Shown here one piece after another: positions 10,126 to 21,114 of a stretch of DNA of 64,000 nucleotides; within the stretch, counting starts at the first letter, position 1; each line of letters opens with the position of its first letter. Under the pieces are notes generated by a model, which was given only the letters and a program-made list of their open reading frames with translations, did not search any database and had not been told where the DNA came from. Position numbers and translations under genes: made by a program. Location of the stretch: positions 314,885,289 through 314,949,288 of the forward strand of contig OV050030.1 in the NCBI GenBank assembly GCA_920105625.2, written 5' to 3'. The DNA comes from Clusia tigrina (taxonomy: Eukaryota; Arthropoda; Insecta; Diptera; Clusiidae).

Positions 10126-10229
10126 CTCTTTATACCCTTTACCTTTAAAAAAGGTAAATAGGGTATACTAACTTTGTGCTTTTAAGAGGGGTTGCAATTT
10201 CAAGAAGGAGGCGTGTAGGTATGGACATA
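10126..10229 (+). repeat. DINE left end interrupted by mariner B
   Basis: It begins with the family's 5' palindrome (ATACCCTTTACCTTT then AAAGGTAAATAGGGTAT) and runs to the TA at 10228-10229, where mariner B is inserted. It continues at 11490. Confidence 0.85.
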
Positions 10230-11489
10230 CGAGGGTTGATTGATATTGAAGCTACCTAGCGGTAAATGGCAGCATAAACACAAACACTTTTTTTTTTTAG
10301 AAATTGTGATCTGTCAAACGTCACCCAAATTCATTGATTAGTTTATTTGTTGTAGTCGTTTGAAGTAAGCAACTTTTGTGTTTCTTGAAAAATGGAAAAA
10401 AGCGAATTTCGTGCAGTGATTGAAAGGGAAAATGGCGAAAGAGACAAAAGAAAAGCTCGATAAAAATTACGGTGAGTCTGCTCCGTCAGATTACATGGCA
10501 AAATATTGGATTGCTAAATTTAAACGCGGTCGAACAAGCACTGCAACAATACCATCAACAAGAAGACCAAAAGAGGTGGTTACCGACGAAAATATCAAGA
10601 AAGTCCTCGAAATCGTTATGAATGATCGCCGAGTCAAGTTGCGTGAGATTGTTGAAATGGTAAACATATCATATGAACGTGTGTTCAACATTTTCCATGA
10701 ACATTTGCATATGAAAAAGCTATCGGCAAGATGGGTGCCGCGTTTGCTCAGTGTCGAAGAAAACCGAGTTCGACAGACCACTTCACAGCGGTGTTTGGAC
10801 ATGATAAAGCGTAATCCTGTGGATTTTTGGCGTCGATTAATAACTGTTGATGAAACGTGGGTCCACTACTACACAACTGAAACCAAAAATCAATCGAAAC
10901 AATGGGTGGAAGCTGGTGGAAGGGCTCCGAAGAAGGCGAAGGCAGTGAAATCGGCTGGCAAGGTTATGGCCACTGTATTTTGGGATGCACACGGAATATT
11001 GCTCATCGATTATCTTGAAAAAGTATCCACAATCACAGGAAAGTATTATCGTGCATTATTGCATCAATTGATTGATGCAATCAAGGACAACGACCACATT
11101 TAAAGAAGAAAAAAATGCTCTTTCTTCAAGACACCGCACCAGTTCACACAGCATTAGATACGATGCTTAAGTTACATGAAATACACTTCGAATTGGTTAA
11201 TCATCCACCTTATAGTCCAGATTTAGCTCCTAGTGACTTTTTCCTGTTTCCAAACTTGAAAAAATGGCACGCAGGAAAAAGATTCATCTCAAACGAAGAA
11301 GTGTTTACCGAAACTAACGCGTATTTTGAGGGGTTCCCGAAATCGTATTATTCAGATGGTATAAAAAAGTTGGAATATCGTCTTACTAAGTGTGTCGAAG
11401 TAAAAGGAGACTATGTTGAGAAACAAATGGTTTTTGAAAAAAAAATGTTTTTTTCCTACTTAGGTAGCTTCGATATCAATCCGCCCTTG
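10230..11489 (+). mobile_element. Mariner copy B, complete TIR to TIR
   Basis: The left TIR (CGAGGGTTGATTGATATTGA, then AGCTACCTAG) and the right TIR (inverse AAGGGCGGATTGATATCGA, then AGCTACCTAA) are bounded by TA at 10228-10229 and 11490-11491. The element is 1260 bp. It is inserted within a DINE whose two halves rejoin across it. The transposase gene has a 14-bp deletion near codon 11 and a 1-bp loss near 11090, so it cannot make a full protein. Subfamily not assigned. Confidence 0.93.
10392..11457 (+). pseudogene. Mariner B transposase (two frameshifts)
   Basis: The start MEKSEFRAVI (ATG 10392) loses frame through a 14-bp deletion, and the reading resumes at 10420 (GKMAKETKEKLDKNYG). The HTH/paired-like region, the WVPRLLSV linker and the first catalytic Asp (LITVDETWVHYY) follow. 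Next comes KSAGKVMATVFWDAHGILL. A second frameshift at about 11090 moves the frame before FLQDTAPVHTA (second Asp) and SPDLAPSDFFLF (third Asp, 34 residues later). Sequence after 11457 in that open frame is the right TIR and DINE, not transposase. Copy A still has the 14 bp lost here, and copy B has the 140 bp lost in A. Confidence 0.9.
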
Positions 11490-11800
11490 TATATATACAG
11501 ATATGATCAGAATCACTTTCTAAGCTATTTTTATTTTGTCCGTCCGTCTGTCCGTCTGTGGCCACTTTTTTTCTACACCGTTAGAGCTATCTTAATGAAA
11601 TTTTGGCAAAATGTAGCCTGGACAAATATACAGAACCAGATTGCTATATGGGCCGATTTGGACAAAGACTACGCCTACCTCCCATATAAGGAACTTTTTT
11701 CACCTTTTTTAAAATGACTATAACTTCGGTCCAATTGACGGAATCGTGACATTATTTCGCAGTTATGGAGATGTGCAAAAAGTGGGCGATAAATATTAAC
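11490..11800 (+). repeat. DINE middle piece between mariner B and Jockey 2
   Basis: The TA/core/GTCY motif block and body run up to aaatattaac, where Jockey 2 starts. The last 98 bp recur after the Jockey 2 poly(A) at 16428-16549. Confidence 0.85.
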
Positions 11801-12330
11801 GTGTTCTCCGCGGCTCTAAGCTTTAACCACGAAAAAAAGTACTAAAAAACGAAAACATAAAATTTAAAACATCATCAGAAACAAAAAAATCAAAAATCCT
11901 CTACCCGGCTAAAAAAAAAGTATTGATAAATATAACTACATACAACAAGGAACAAAATAAAAAATCGCGAAAATCTGACCTTTAAACATTACATGTTGTG
12001 GTCGCCACCCGCGCGTTCAGCTAGTGCAGCAACAGCAACGAAGACAACCGATGCGCAAACACAACAAACAATAACAACAGCGTGAACATAAATAAAAACA
12101 GTTGCGATCTTTCGCCAAGTGAAATTAATACACTTATAGCGCTATTCGACAGCAGTGGTAGGCAGCGCAGCTCTTCACTGTCTGAGTGCTCCCATAAACA
12201 GCTCTCCCTCTGTGGCTCTGCTAACGCTGGCTCTCAGCTTTAGCACGTTACAGTAAGTAACGACTGCTGCAAAAACGTAAGTACGCTTATTGTTGGCTCT
12301 GGGTCGGTAAGCACTTTGCCGTGGAGTATG

Positions 12331-13596
12331 CAAAGCAACTCTCCCTCACCATTAGAACCTCTCAATAATACACATAGCGCTACAGGCAAAGAAAAAAATA
12401 TGCATGCTACAGCCAACCAAGGAAAAGGTTCGGCAATACAGACTGGTATGGACCGCTATATTGTGGTTAAACGCAAGTTGAGTCCTCAAATTGTCTCAAA
12501 AATCGGCAAAGCAGATTAAATCCAATGATTCTACTCCTGAAAAGAATCCACTTACTTCTAACAGGTTTGCACCTCTTGCAAATGCCGAAGACAATTCTAC
12601 CCAGAAAGTGCTAAAAGTGGTAAAGCCCCCACCAATTTATTTAAGGGAGCGCAACTCTAACGCTCCCTTAAAAACTCTAACTACTCTAATTGATGCTAAC
12701 AACTTTCATGTTGTCCCAATACTAAAAGGCAAAATACATGAAACCAAAATTCAATTATATATCGAATCAAGCTATCGCAAAGTCGTCAATCTCTTTGACA
12801 CAGAGAAAAAAAATTATGACACCTACCAGCTTAAAAGTAGGAAAGGCATTGTTGTTGTCCTTAGAGGAATCGAAGCTGACGTAGATGTCAACGAAATAAG
12901 AGAAGCCCTATCCCAAGAGGGTCTTACCGCAAATTCTGTGTTTAACATACGCAATAAAGATAAGATTCCACTGCCGCTCTTTCGCGTTGAGCTACAGCCA
13001 GTCGACTCGAACCTGAGAAAAGGCGAATCACACCCGATCTACAACCTCCGCTATCTTCTACATAGAAAAAATCTCTGTAGAAGAACCCCACAAGCGAATT
13101 GGACCAGTTCAATGCCTGAACTGCCAAGAATTTGGGCACACTAGAAAATACTGTACACTTCCCAGTGTATGTGTGGTTTGTGGTGATCTCCACATGTCAC
13201 AAAACTGCACAAAGCCCAAAGACGACTCCAGTGTCAAAAAATGCAGCAACTGTGGTGAAAATCACACTGCAAACTACAGAGGCTGCACTGTATACGCTCA
13301 TATAAAAAATAAATTTGCACCTCAGCCAAAATAAGTTAAAACTGTTCCTCCCGGAACAGTTTTGCGCGAAATCTCTGCCCGTGAAGCACAGCCTTCAAGT
13401 ATTTCTTACGCAAATATTCTCAAAGGTACCCCATCATTAAACCCTAAAACTGATGAGAGTACTCTTGAAAAGACTTTACAAGAGCTCATCGCAAATATGA
13501 CGCAATTTATGTGCTCAATGCAAAGTATGATGCAAGACATGAGACGAAATCAGAACATGCTTTTGCAATCCCTATTAACAAAACCATGTACGCACT
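12331..13596 (+). pseudogene. Jockey 2 ORF1 (gag-like nucleic-acid chaperone)
   Basis: The N-terminus MQSNSPSPLEPLNN breaks frame near 12490. The main part then has the TYQLKSRKGIVVVLRGIE block typical of Jockey ORF1 proteins upstream of the zinc fingers. After another frame change near 13075, three CCHC-type knuckles follow: CLNCQEFGHTRKYC, CVVCGDLHMSQNC and CSNCGENHTANYRGC. A TAA at about 13332 splits the C-terminal part (SYANILKGTPSL, ending in LLTKP). Such proteins bind element RNA. The 12490 break is shared with copy A at 7440, so it predates the duplication. Confidence 0.85.
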
Positions 13597-14524
13597 GAAA
13601 ATCTGTCATTGGAATGCAAATGGCATAAGTCAGCACAAAAATGAGCTCAAACTATTTCTCAACGATAACTCAATAGATTTGATGGTAATTTCTGAAACTC
13701 ACCTTACTCAGAAAAACTGTTTCCAGATAGCGGGATACAAAGTTTATGACACCAAACACCCCGGTGGCAAAGCACGTGGTGGTACAGCCATTCTGATCAA
13801 GAATAGAATAAAGCATTTCCCAATGCAAGGATACTGTACCGATTATCTACAAGCGACGACTATTCAGCTCGAAGAATACGTCAAATGCTTGACAGTATCA
13901 TCCATCTATTGCCCACCCAGGTTTAATATAGATGAGCAGCAATACAAACAATTTTTTAGTACTCTCGATGCTAACTTCATTGCTGCTGGAGACTTTAATG
14001 TAAAACATACTCATTTGGGCTCACGTTTAGTAACTCCCAAAGGCAGAAAACTCTTCTCTGCGATAAATGCTCTTGGTCTTAATGTCTTGTCCAATGGTAA
14101 GCCCACATACTGGCCATCCGACAAACAGAAGATTCCAGATCTTATTGACTTCGCCATCACTAGAGGTATAAATAATGTACACTATCTTGTGCATTCCTCT
14201 CTGGAGCTGTCCTCTGATCACACTCCCACAATAATAACTATCTTTTCTGAAAACTCCTATCAGAAAAACGTGAGTGGTAGTTTCGACTACAAGAATACAG
14301 ACTGGCTTAAATATAAGATGTTCATAAGTTCACATCTTGAAATAAAGACCTCCCTAAAGTCTGAGCAGGAAATAAACTCCGCTATTTTCAATTTCACTCA
14401 ATTGCTATCCGAAACAGGAAAAATTGCTACACCACGTTCTAAAGCTCAAACCCGACAAGAGTGTACTCCCCAAGACATTCTGAAGCTCCTCTCCGAAAAA
14501 ATATCTCTTAGGAGAGAATGGTAA
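13586..14524 (+). CDS. Jockey 2 ORF2 N-terminus: apurinic-type endonuclease
   Basis: The frame opens at ATG 13586 (MYALKICHWNANG), 3' of the ORF1 end. It holds all the recognised blocks of the EEP-fold endonuclease of non-LTR elements: WNANG, ISETHL (catalytic Glu), GGTAILIKN, AAGDFNVKH (Asp/Asn), WPSDKQKIPDLIDF and LSSDHTP (catalytic Asp/His). In the family this domain nicks target DNA to prime reverse transcription. The reading stops at 14522-14524, just before the RT linker. It is the best preserved non-LTR domain in the window, but it is cut off from the RT by a stop. Confidence 0.85.
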   Translation: MYALKICHWNANGISQHKNELKLFLNDNSIDLMVISETHLTQKNCFQIAGYKVYDTKHPGGKARGGTAILIKNRIKHFPMQGYCTDYLQATTIQLEEYVKCLTVSSIYCPPRFNIDEQQYKQFFSTLDANFIAAGDFNVKHTHLGSRLVTPKGRKLFSAINALGLNVLSNGKPTYWPSDKQKIPDLIDFAITRGINNVHYLVHSSLELSSDHTPTIITIFSENSYQKNVSGSFDYKNTDWLKYKMFISSHLEIKTSLKSEQEINSAIFNFTQLLSETGKIATPRSKAQTRQECTPQDILKLLSEKISLRREW

Positions 14525-16231
14525 TTGCAGAGATCACCTTCTCTGAAGAAGAAAAAAAACTGCATTACCATCTAAAAGAAAAGGAAACCTCCGAGTTTCA
14601 CGAGTTTGTAGCGACCCTCTGTCCTACAGAAGCCTCAAGCTATTCTCTATGGCGAACGGCCAAAAACTCGAACGGCCAAACCCATTCAAATGGAGTCACC
14701 AATACGCCTTCCCAACGGCAACTGGGCAAGAAGTGATGCAGAAAAGGGAATAGCATTCGCAAATCATTTGGAGCAAGTTTTCACCCCTAATCTTGCTAGT
14801 TCCGACCGTTCTCAAACGGCGGTTGATGATATCGCTAGCGTCAATGGTATCTCGATTGCCAAAAAGGAGCTGACAAACGCTATCAAAGAACTCAATGCCA
14901 AAAAATCTCCAGGGCGTGATCTGATTACGGGCCACATGATAAAAGAGCTCCCAGCAATAGCCACAATGCATCTCTTGCATATATTAAATGCTATAATACG
15001 CACTGGATTCTTTCCTTACTCATGGAAAATTTCCCAAAATACCATGATTACCAAAGCTGGAAAGGACCCAACAAGCGTCTCTTCCTACAGACCAATTAGT
15101 CTGCTATCAATTTTTTCAAAACTCTTTGAAAGTTTGATAATAAAGCGTATTAAAGACGTTGTCAAACAGTCTAATTTTATACCAAACCACCAGTTTGGGT
15201 TAGGGAAAACACAGTACTATCGAACAAGTTCATCGCATTGTAAACACTATACAAGAAACGTTCGAAAAGAAGCAATACTGTTCCGCAGTTTTTCTCGACA
15301 TCACTCAGGCATTTGATAAGGTCTGGCACGAAGGAATCTTGCACAAACTGAAATGTATGTTACCTCTTAACATCTGCACATTGCTCGAAAGCTAACTCTC
15401 AGGGAGACGCTTTGTGGTGGAACAAAAAGCTTCATCTCAGATGAATACCCTATACAAGCTGGTGTACCGCAAGGCAGCGTATTAGGCCCCCTGCTCTATA
15501 TGTTGGTCACTGCAGATATGCCAACAAACGGCAAGATTATCACCTATACTTTTGCCGATGACACAGCCATATTGTGTACTCACACAAATCCGAAAGAGGC
15601 GTCAAAACTTCTCCAAGTATACGTCAACATGCTTCAGGAATGGCTTGACCACTGGAGAATCAAAGTCAATGAGTCGAAATGCGTTCATGTCACATTCACT
15701 ATATGCAGGAGTACTTGCCCCCCCTGTGCTAATTAACACCAAGCCGATCCCTCAGGCGACAGAAACTAAATATCTAGGAATGCATTTAGATCGCAGACTT
15801 ACTTGGGCAAAGCATATAAGTGCAAAAATTACTCAGATTAAACTCAAAATAAACGAGCTAAACTGGCTTTTGAACAGGCAGTCCAAGCTCAAACTGGACT
15901 TTAATGTTCTACTCTACAAAGTAATTATCAAGCCCATATGGACCTACGGTATCCAACTCTGGGGTACTGCTCACCCTCAAATGTTGAAAAGCTGCAAAAA
16001 GCCCAATCGAAAATCCTTCGAATGATTACCAATGCTCCTTGGTACATCAAAAACGTTAACATCCACAGAGAGTTACATATCTCGTATGTAACTAAAGAAG
16101 TTTCCCGACTTGCTGAATCTTACTTAGCAAAGCTAGACAAGCATCCCAATGCATTAGCGAGGCGCCTACTACAGCATCAAGGACACACCCGCCTGAAAAG
16201 GATGGACGTGCAGCGCTTAGCAACAAACTAG
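14525..16231 (+). pseudogene. Jockey 2 ORF2 reverse transcriptase and C-terminus
   Basis: Across three frames it reads SYSLWRTAKN, KSPGRDLITGHMIKELP, SYRPISLLSIFSKLFE, ITQAFDKVWHEGI, AGVPQGSVLGPLLYML and the active site TFADDTAIL. The C-terminal region follows (TKYLGMHLDRRLTW, AQSKILRMITNAPWYIKN) and ends at 16231. Frame changes fall near 14690, 15230, 15400, 15720 and 15990. No RNase H follows. Confidence 0.9.
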
Positions 16232-16427
16232 ATTTTAAGCTATTATTTAAGTATTGCGCTACTTCTTTTCATATACCATAACTCCTCAAAGCACTGGCAC
16301 TGGGAGGTTGGTAATGATTGATATGAATTTAAAAGTGAAATGTTAAATATACTATGAAGATTTATTGTTAGTTCTAAGATATTTTTTAGAAGATTCAATA
16401 AAATATATATATATATAAAAAAAAAAC

Positions 16428-17221
16428 CTTTTTTAAAATGACTATAAGTTCGGTCCAATTGACGGAATCGTGACATTATGGACATTATGGCAGTTATGGA
16501 GATGTGGGTGCCACTAAACATTGTGCAAAAAGTGGGCGGTAAATATTAACTGCCACGCCCACTATTAACAAATATTCATGACTTAAAAATTACTTACGGA
16601 CGTAATTTTACGGGAAGGAAAATGTGGACATTATAAAGCTATCTGCAACAATTGGGGCTGATCAGAGAAAAGACACGCCCACTTTTGATATAAGGAACTT
16701 TCGGGTCTAAAATTAAAATTATCCTACCTATGCTCGAATTGATGCCATCGGAATAAAAATTGGCAGAAATATACATGGGGTCCATAATAGTGTGTGTGCA
16801 GAATATGAAGATCATAATACAACTGCCACGCCCACAATTAACGAAAAATCATTACTGTGTTCCTATTAAAGATTTATCAACGAAATTTCACAGGAGTGTT
16901 GCGGGTACTAACATTAAACACCGCACAAAAAATGGGCGTGTTATTTTTACAGCCACAACCACTATTCACATTATAATATAACTTTCGACCTATACAATAT
17001 ATTTTGACGAAAATTTTGTGGTTATATTGTCACTAGAAAGCCATACAGAAGAAATGGGGTCGATATAATCATTTCAAGGTTCCCTACCAAAAATTACCGT
17101 AAATATGCTCCTAATGATGATTTATGAAGAAAACATCCCCATTGTTGAACTTGCTCGCACAAGAAAAGGTAAAGGGCATTTCGAAGTCGGTCTAACCCGA
17201 CTTCAGACTTCTGTACTCGTT
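16428..17221 (+). repeat. DINE right end after Jockey 2
   Basis: It repeats the last approximately 100-120 bp of the DINE to the left, then continues through body blocks rich in CGCCCAC to the 3' terminus. There AAGGTAAAGGG (inverse of the 5' end), the hairpin GAAGTCGG...CCGACTTC and CTGTACTCGT are found. Gypsy 1 sequence resumes directly after. Confidence 0.85.
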
Positions 17222-17224
17222 TTT

Positions 17225-17995
17225 ATCATCAATGCTGCACCTGTAAGGCCTCTTGCTACAATATTTGTCCAATAATAGGCCTATTCTTGCTTTATATTCC
17301 TTAACTTTGCCAATATCATACTTATCTTTTGCAAAGATTGAGTTCTATTTATCAATTAGTTTTTTATCTCCGATATCTGATGTTAATCTAAATGATTTGT
17401 TATTATTTCAAAACTTGTTTCTTTTACATGCTCGTCAAAGTTTTGTATATATTTTTCGTAGGTGTTACCTTTAGTTTTCATATCTGTCAATGCAGCAATT
17501 GATTTTTTACTGTTGGAAATTTCCTCTATTTCTTGATTATTTTTATCACAAAAAATCTTATTTTTCTCTTGATATCTTTCTTAAATACTTTTAAGTTTTT
17601 ATCTTGTATTGATCTGAATATCTTTATCATATCTAGTCCAATTAAAAATTCATATTGAAAGTTGTTCTCATCTATTATGTGAACATCAACACTTTTTTCC
17701 ATTTCAAAGATTTTTACTTACAGAGTTGTTAAACCATTTGTTTTCTTTACACCATTAATGGTTATTAAATTATTCTGATTTGAAATATTTGCTTTATTGT
17801 TTTTTAACTTCAATAATTTTGAGTTTATTAAGGAAATAAAGGAAAAAAAAATCCTGAATTATAGACTCCAAATACTTTTTTTTATTATATAATATTAGTT
17901 TGAGTTTTATTAATGGTGTAATGAATCGCTTTTTGATGGGTGCTATTTAATTCGGCTTCAATCACTGAATTATTAACATTTCTAATTTGATTTCT
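17225..17995 (-). pseudogene. Gypsy 1 protease and start of RT
   Basis: The minus strand reads IDENNFQYEFLIGLDMIKIF, the C-terminal part of a gypsy aspartic protease; the DSG motif itself is not recognisable. An approximately 100-residue linker follows, then FAKDKYDIGKVKEYKARI and YCSKRPYR, the region just before the RT fingers in 412/mdg1-like elements. The RT continues at 10125 beyond the DINE. Several frameshifts are present. Confidence 0.7.
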
Positions 17996-17996
17996 T

Positions 17997-19708
17997 TTTA
18001 TACCCTTTACCTTTAAAAAAGCTAAATAGGGTATACAAATTTTGTGCTTTTGAGAGGGGTGTCAATTTCAAGAAGGAGGCGTGGTAGGTATGGACATATA
18101 TATACAGATATGATCAGAATCACTTTCTAAGCAATTTTTATTTTGTCCGTCCGTCTGTCCGTCTGTCCGTCTGTGGCCACTTTTTTTCTACACCGTTAGA
18201 GCTATCTTAATGAAATTTTGCAAAAGTGTAGCCTGGATAAAGATACAGATCCAGATTGCTATGTGGGCCGATTTGGACAAATACCACGCCTACCACTATA
18301 AGGAACTTTTTTCACCTTTTTTAAAACGACTAATTCTAAATTCTTCGGTCCAATTGACGGAATCGTGACATTATTTCGCAGTTATGGAGATGTGGGTCCT
18401 ACTAAACACTGTGCAAAAAGTGGGCGGTAAATATTAACTGCCACGCCCACTATTAACAAATATTCATAACTTAAGATCTGGTAGAGATTTATGGACAAAA
18501 TTTTACATGAAGAAACATGTGGACATTATAAAGCTGCAACAAACAGGAATGTTGCGGTTACTAACATTAAACACCACACAAAAAATGGGCGTGTTATTTT
18601 TACGGCCTCGCCCACTATTGACATATTATTATAATTTACGACCTATACAATGTTTTTGGACGAAATTTTATACGTATTAGTATATTATATGAACCCTAAA
18701 AAGCCATACACAAGATTCTGGGTCGATCAGAGGAAGGATACGCCTCCCTCCCATATAATGAACTTTGGGGCCCCACTTAAAGACAATTACCCTATATATG
18801 CTTCTAGGGATGATATATGAAAACAAATTGGTAGATGTATACACTAGGACTGTACTAGCATGCATTCCAAGTATGGGCAGATTATTACTATTGCCATGCC
18901 CACAATTAACCAAAATCATTAATAGGTTCCTATTAAAGATTTATCAACGAAATTTCACAGGAATGTTGCGGGTACTAACATTAAACACCACATAGAAAAT
19001 GGGCGAGGTATTTCTACAGCCACGCCCACTATCGACATATTATTATAACTTCCGACCTATACAATATTTTTGGACGAAATTTTATATTAGTACATTTTTG
19101 ACCCTACAAAGCCATATATAAGATTCGGGGTCGATCAGAGGAAGGATACGCCTCCCTCCCATATAATGAACTTTGGGGACCCCACTTAAAGACAATTATC
19201 CTATCTATGCTTCTTGTGACGATATATGAAAACAAATTGATATATGTATACACTGGGTCTGTACTAGCATGCATTCCAAATATGGGTAGATTATTGTTAC
19301 TGCCACGCCCACAATTAACCAAAAATCATTACTAGGTTCCTATTAACGATTTTTCAACGAAATTTTACAGGAATGTTGCTGGTACTAACATTAAACACCA
19401 CACAAAAAATGGGCGAGTTATTTCTACAGCCACGCCCACTATTGAAATATTATTATAACTTTCTACCTACACAATATTTTTTGACGAAATTTTATATTAG
19501 TACGTATATGGATCCTACAAAGCCATACAAAAGAAATGGGGTCGCTATAATCAATTCAAGGTTCCGTACCGCATATTAACGTAGATATGCTCCTAATGAT
19601 GCTTTATGAAGAAAACATTCCTATTGTTGAACTCGCACGCACAAGAAAAGGTAAAGGGTATTTCGAAGTCGGTCTAACCCGACTTCAGACTTCTGTACTC
19701 GTTTCTTT
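17997..19708 (+). repeat. DINE/mini-me-like element with threefold internal tandem repeat
   Basis: The 5' end is TATACCCTTTACCTTT followed by its inverse. A TA-rich core and GTCY microsatellite lie at 18091-18175. The body block containing CTAACATTAAACACCAC occurs three times (about 18549, 18967 and 19377), spaced about 410-418 bp. The 3' end has AAGGTAAAGGGTAT, the GAAGTCGG hairpin and CTGTACTCGT. The layout with subterminal inverted repeats and a 3' stem-loop fits non-autonomous Helentron/DINE elements. It is inserted in gypsy 1 between gag and protease. No protein coding. Confidence 0.8.
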
Positions 19709-19714
19709 ATGACT

Positions 19715-20760
19715 TTCATTTGTTCTAAACCATCATACCGATTCTGGGTGATAGCGATCTTTTCTATTTAGTCAATCGCAAACTGCGCATGGTTTTTTAT
19801 CTTCAACCTTTTCAATATGGTGAGACTTGGTATATTTTTTATTTCCATAACCTTTTCTAATTGCCATGGGTCCTAGCCTTCGATTATCATTGAACAAATC
19901 TCTTGTTTCCAGTATTTCTTCTCTGTTTACTGTGTCAGAAATATAATCTGGTAAGCCAGCTGCAATTATGTCAATCAATGTTCCTTGGTCTATCGAGCTT
20001 CTAACTTCAAGCATAAGTTTTTCTTTCTTTAGTGTATATTCTAATAGAGAACCAATTTTGTACCTGAATGATAAAGCATATTTACTTCCTGACCAGCCTT
20101 TGTTGGCATATGTAGTGCAAACATTTTCTTTCCAGTCATCCGATTTAGAATGTAAAGTATATTTTATCATCATAGCACCAGTCTAAGCAGAATCCTTCCA
20201 GAAAAACTTTTAAAATGTAAATTTTTTCTTCATTTCTTTTAATCTCCAATCTCTCACATTCTTTTTCAAAAACCTTTAACAACTCATGAGCATTACCTTT
20301 TCCACTATATATTTCAATCAGAAATTTTTCTGATAATTTACTTAGACTTAGGTCGTTCATTACTTTTTTGATTGTTCATTATCATCTCAAAAGCCTTTGC
20401 CATTTGGTCTGCTATTGCATTTTCTGACATGCTTCCATTATTTTAATTTTGGTTTTCCAAAGTAATCTCTTATGGGTATACACCTCCAAACACCACATTT
20501 CCATCATTATCTAAGTAAGCTGCTTTCATCTCTTCAGTCACCTTAATCCAAACATTTCTTGTTTGGTGTCTTTTTTAATGCATTTTTAATATTTGCATGA
20601 ACTGCAGAATCTATAATACTTGCATGTTTTGATACACGTTGAATTTCTTTTGTTCATATCTTTTACCTTCTTCAGTCGAGATTGGGGTTATGCAATTCAC
20701 ATTCGTTTCCATAATCAAATGCCTTTACTGTAAACTTGAAACATAACCTGTCCATTTTTC
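19715..20760 (-). pseudogene. Gypsy 1 gag
   Basis: From about 20760 downwards the minus strand reads a gag-like protein: TGYVSSL, METNVNCITPISTEEGKRYEQ, VTEEMKAAYLDNDGNVVFGG, FEMIMNNQKS, LSEKFLIEIYSGKGNAHELL, FEKECERLEIKRNEEKIYIL and CTTYANKGWSGSKYALSFRY. It ends at KPCAVCD, the start of a zinc knuckle cut by the DINE at 19708. This is the capsid and the start of nucleocapsid. Two or more frameshifts are visible (about 20150, 20400). Confidence 0.75.
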
Positions 20761-21114
20761 CACCCTGTTGACTAAGATTGTCGTTTTATAAGATCAATCT
20801 TCTATTTATTAACAATTATTTAAATAAAATAGACTCCAATGTGTATAAAACCAATAGTGTAAAATAAAGTGTATTTGTATATGTTGCTTTCTCCTTTCTT
20901 TTAAGATAAATTTTAACTATATTTATGTTCTTATTTAAATATAAAATTGTACATTTTATATTTAGCAGGGCCACCTATAAATAGAATTGTCTGTAGAAAT
21001 CGATTTAAGAAATTAATTTGCCTGGAACACTTCACAATGTGAATGCCTTATCCGGTTGTTGAAACTTCAGTTTCTAATATTCCTGTAAATAGCAGATATA
21101 GTCGCTATATGCCC
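20761..21114. other. Probable gypsy 1 5' untranslated/LTR remnant, otherwise blank
   Basis: It lies upstream of gypsy 1 gag (minus strand) where a primer-binding site and 5' LTR are expected. It is very AT-rich, but I could not match it to the stretch at 4434-4720. No coding sequence recognised. Confidence 0.35.

Larger units (their letters stand above)
11801..16427 (+). mobile_element. Jockey-like element 2, near full length
   Basis: The element has a 5' UTR (11801-12330), ORF1 with three zinc knuckles, ORF2 with apurinic endonuclease and RT, a 3' UTR with AATAAA (about 16397), and an A-rich end at 16418-16427. There is no RNase H domain, which fits the Jockey clade. It is inserted in a DINE. 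The host DINE is repeated for about 100-120 bp on both sides, a candidate long target duplication. ORF1 and RT are broken by several frameshifts, but the endonuclease is intact. Confidence 0.9.
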
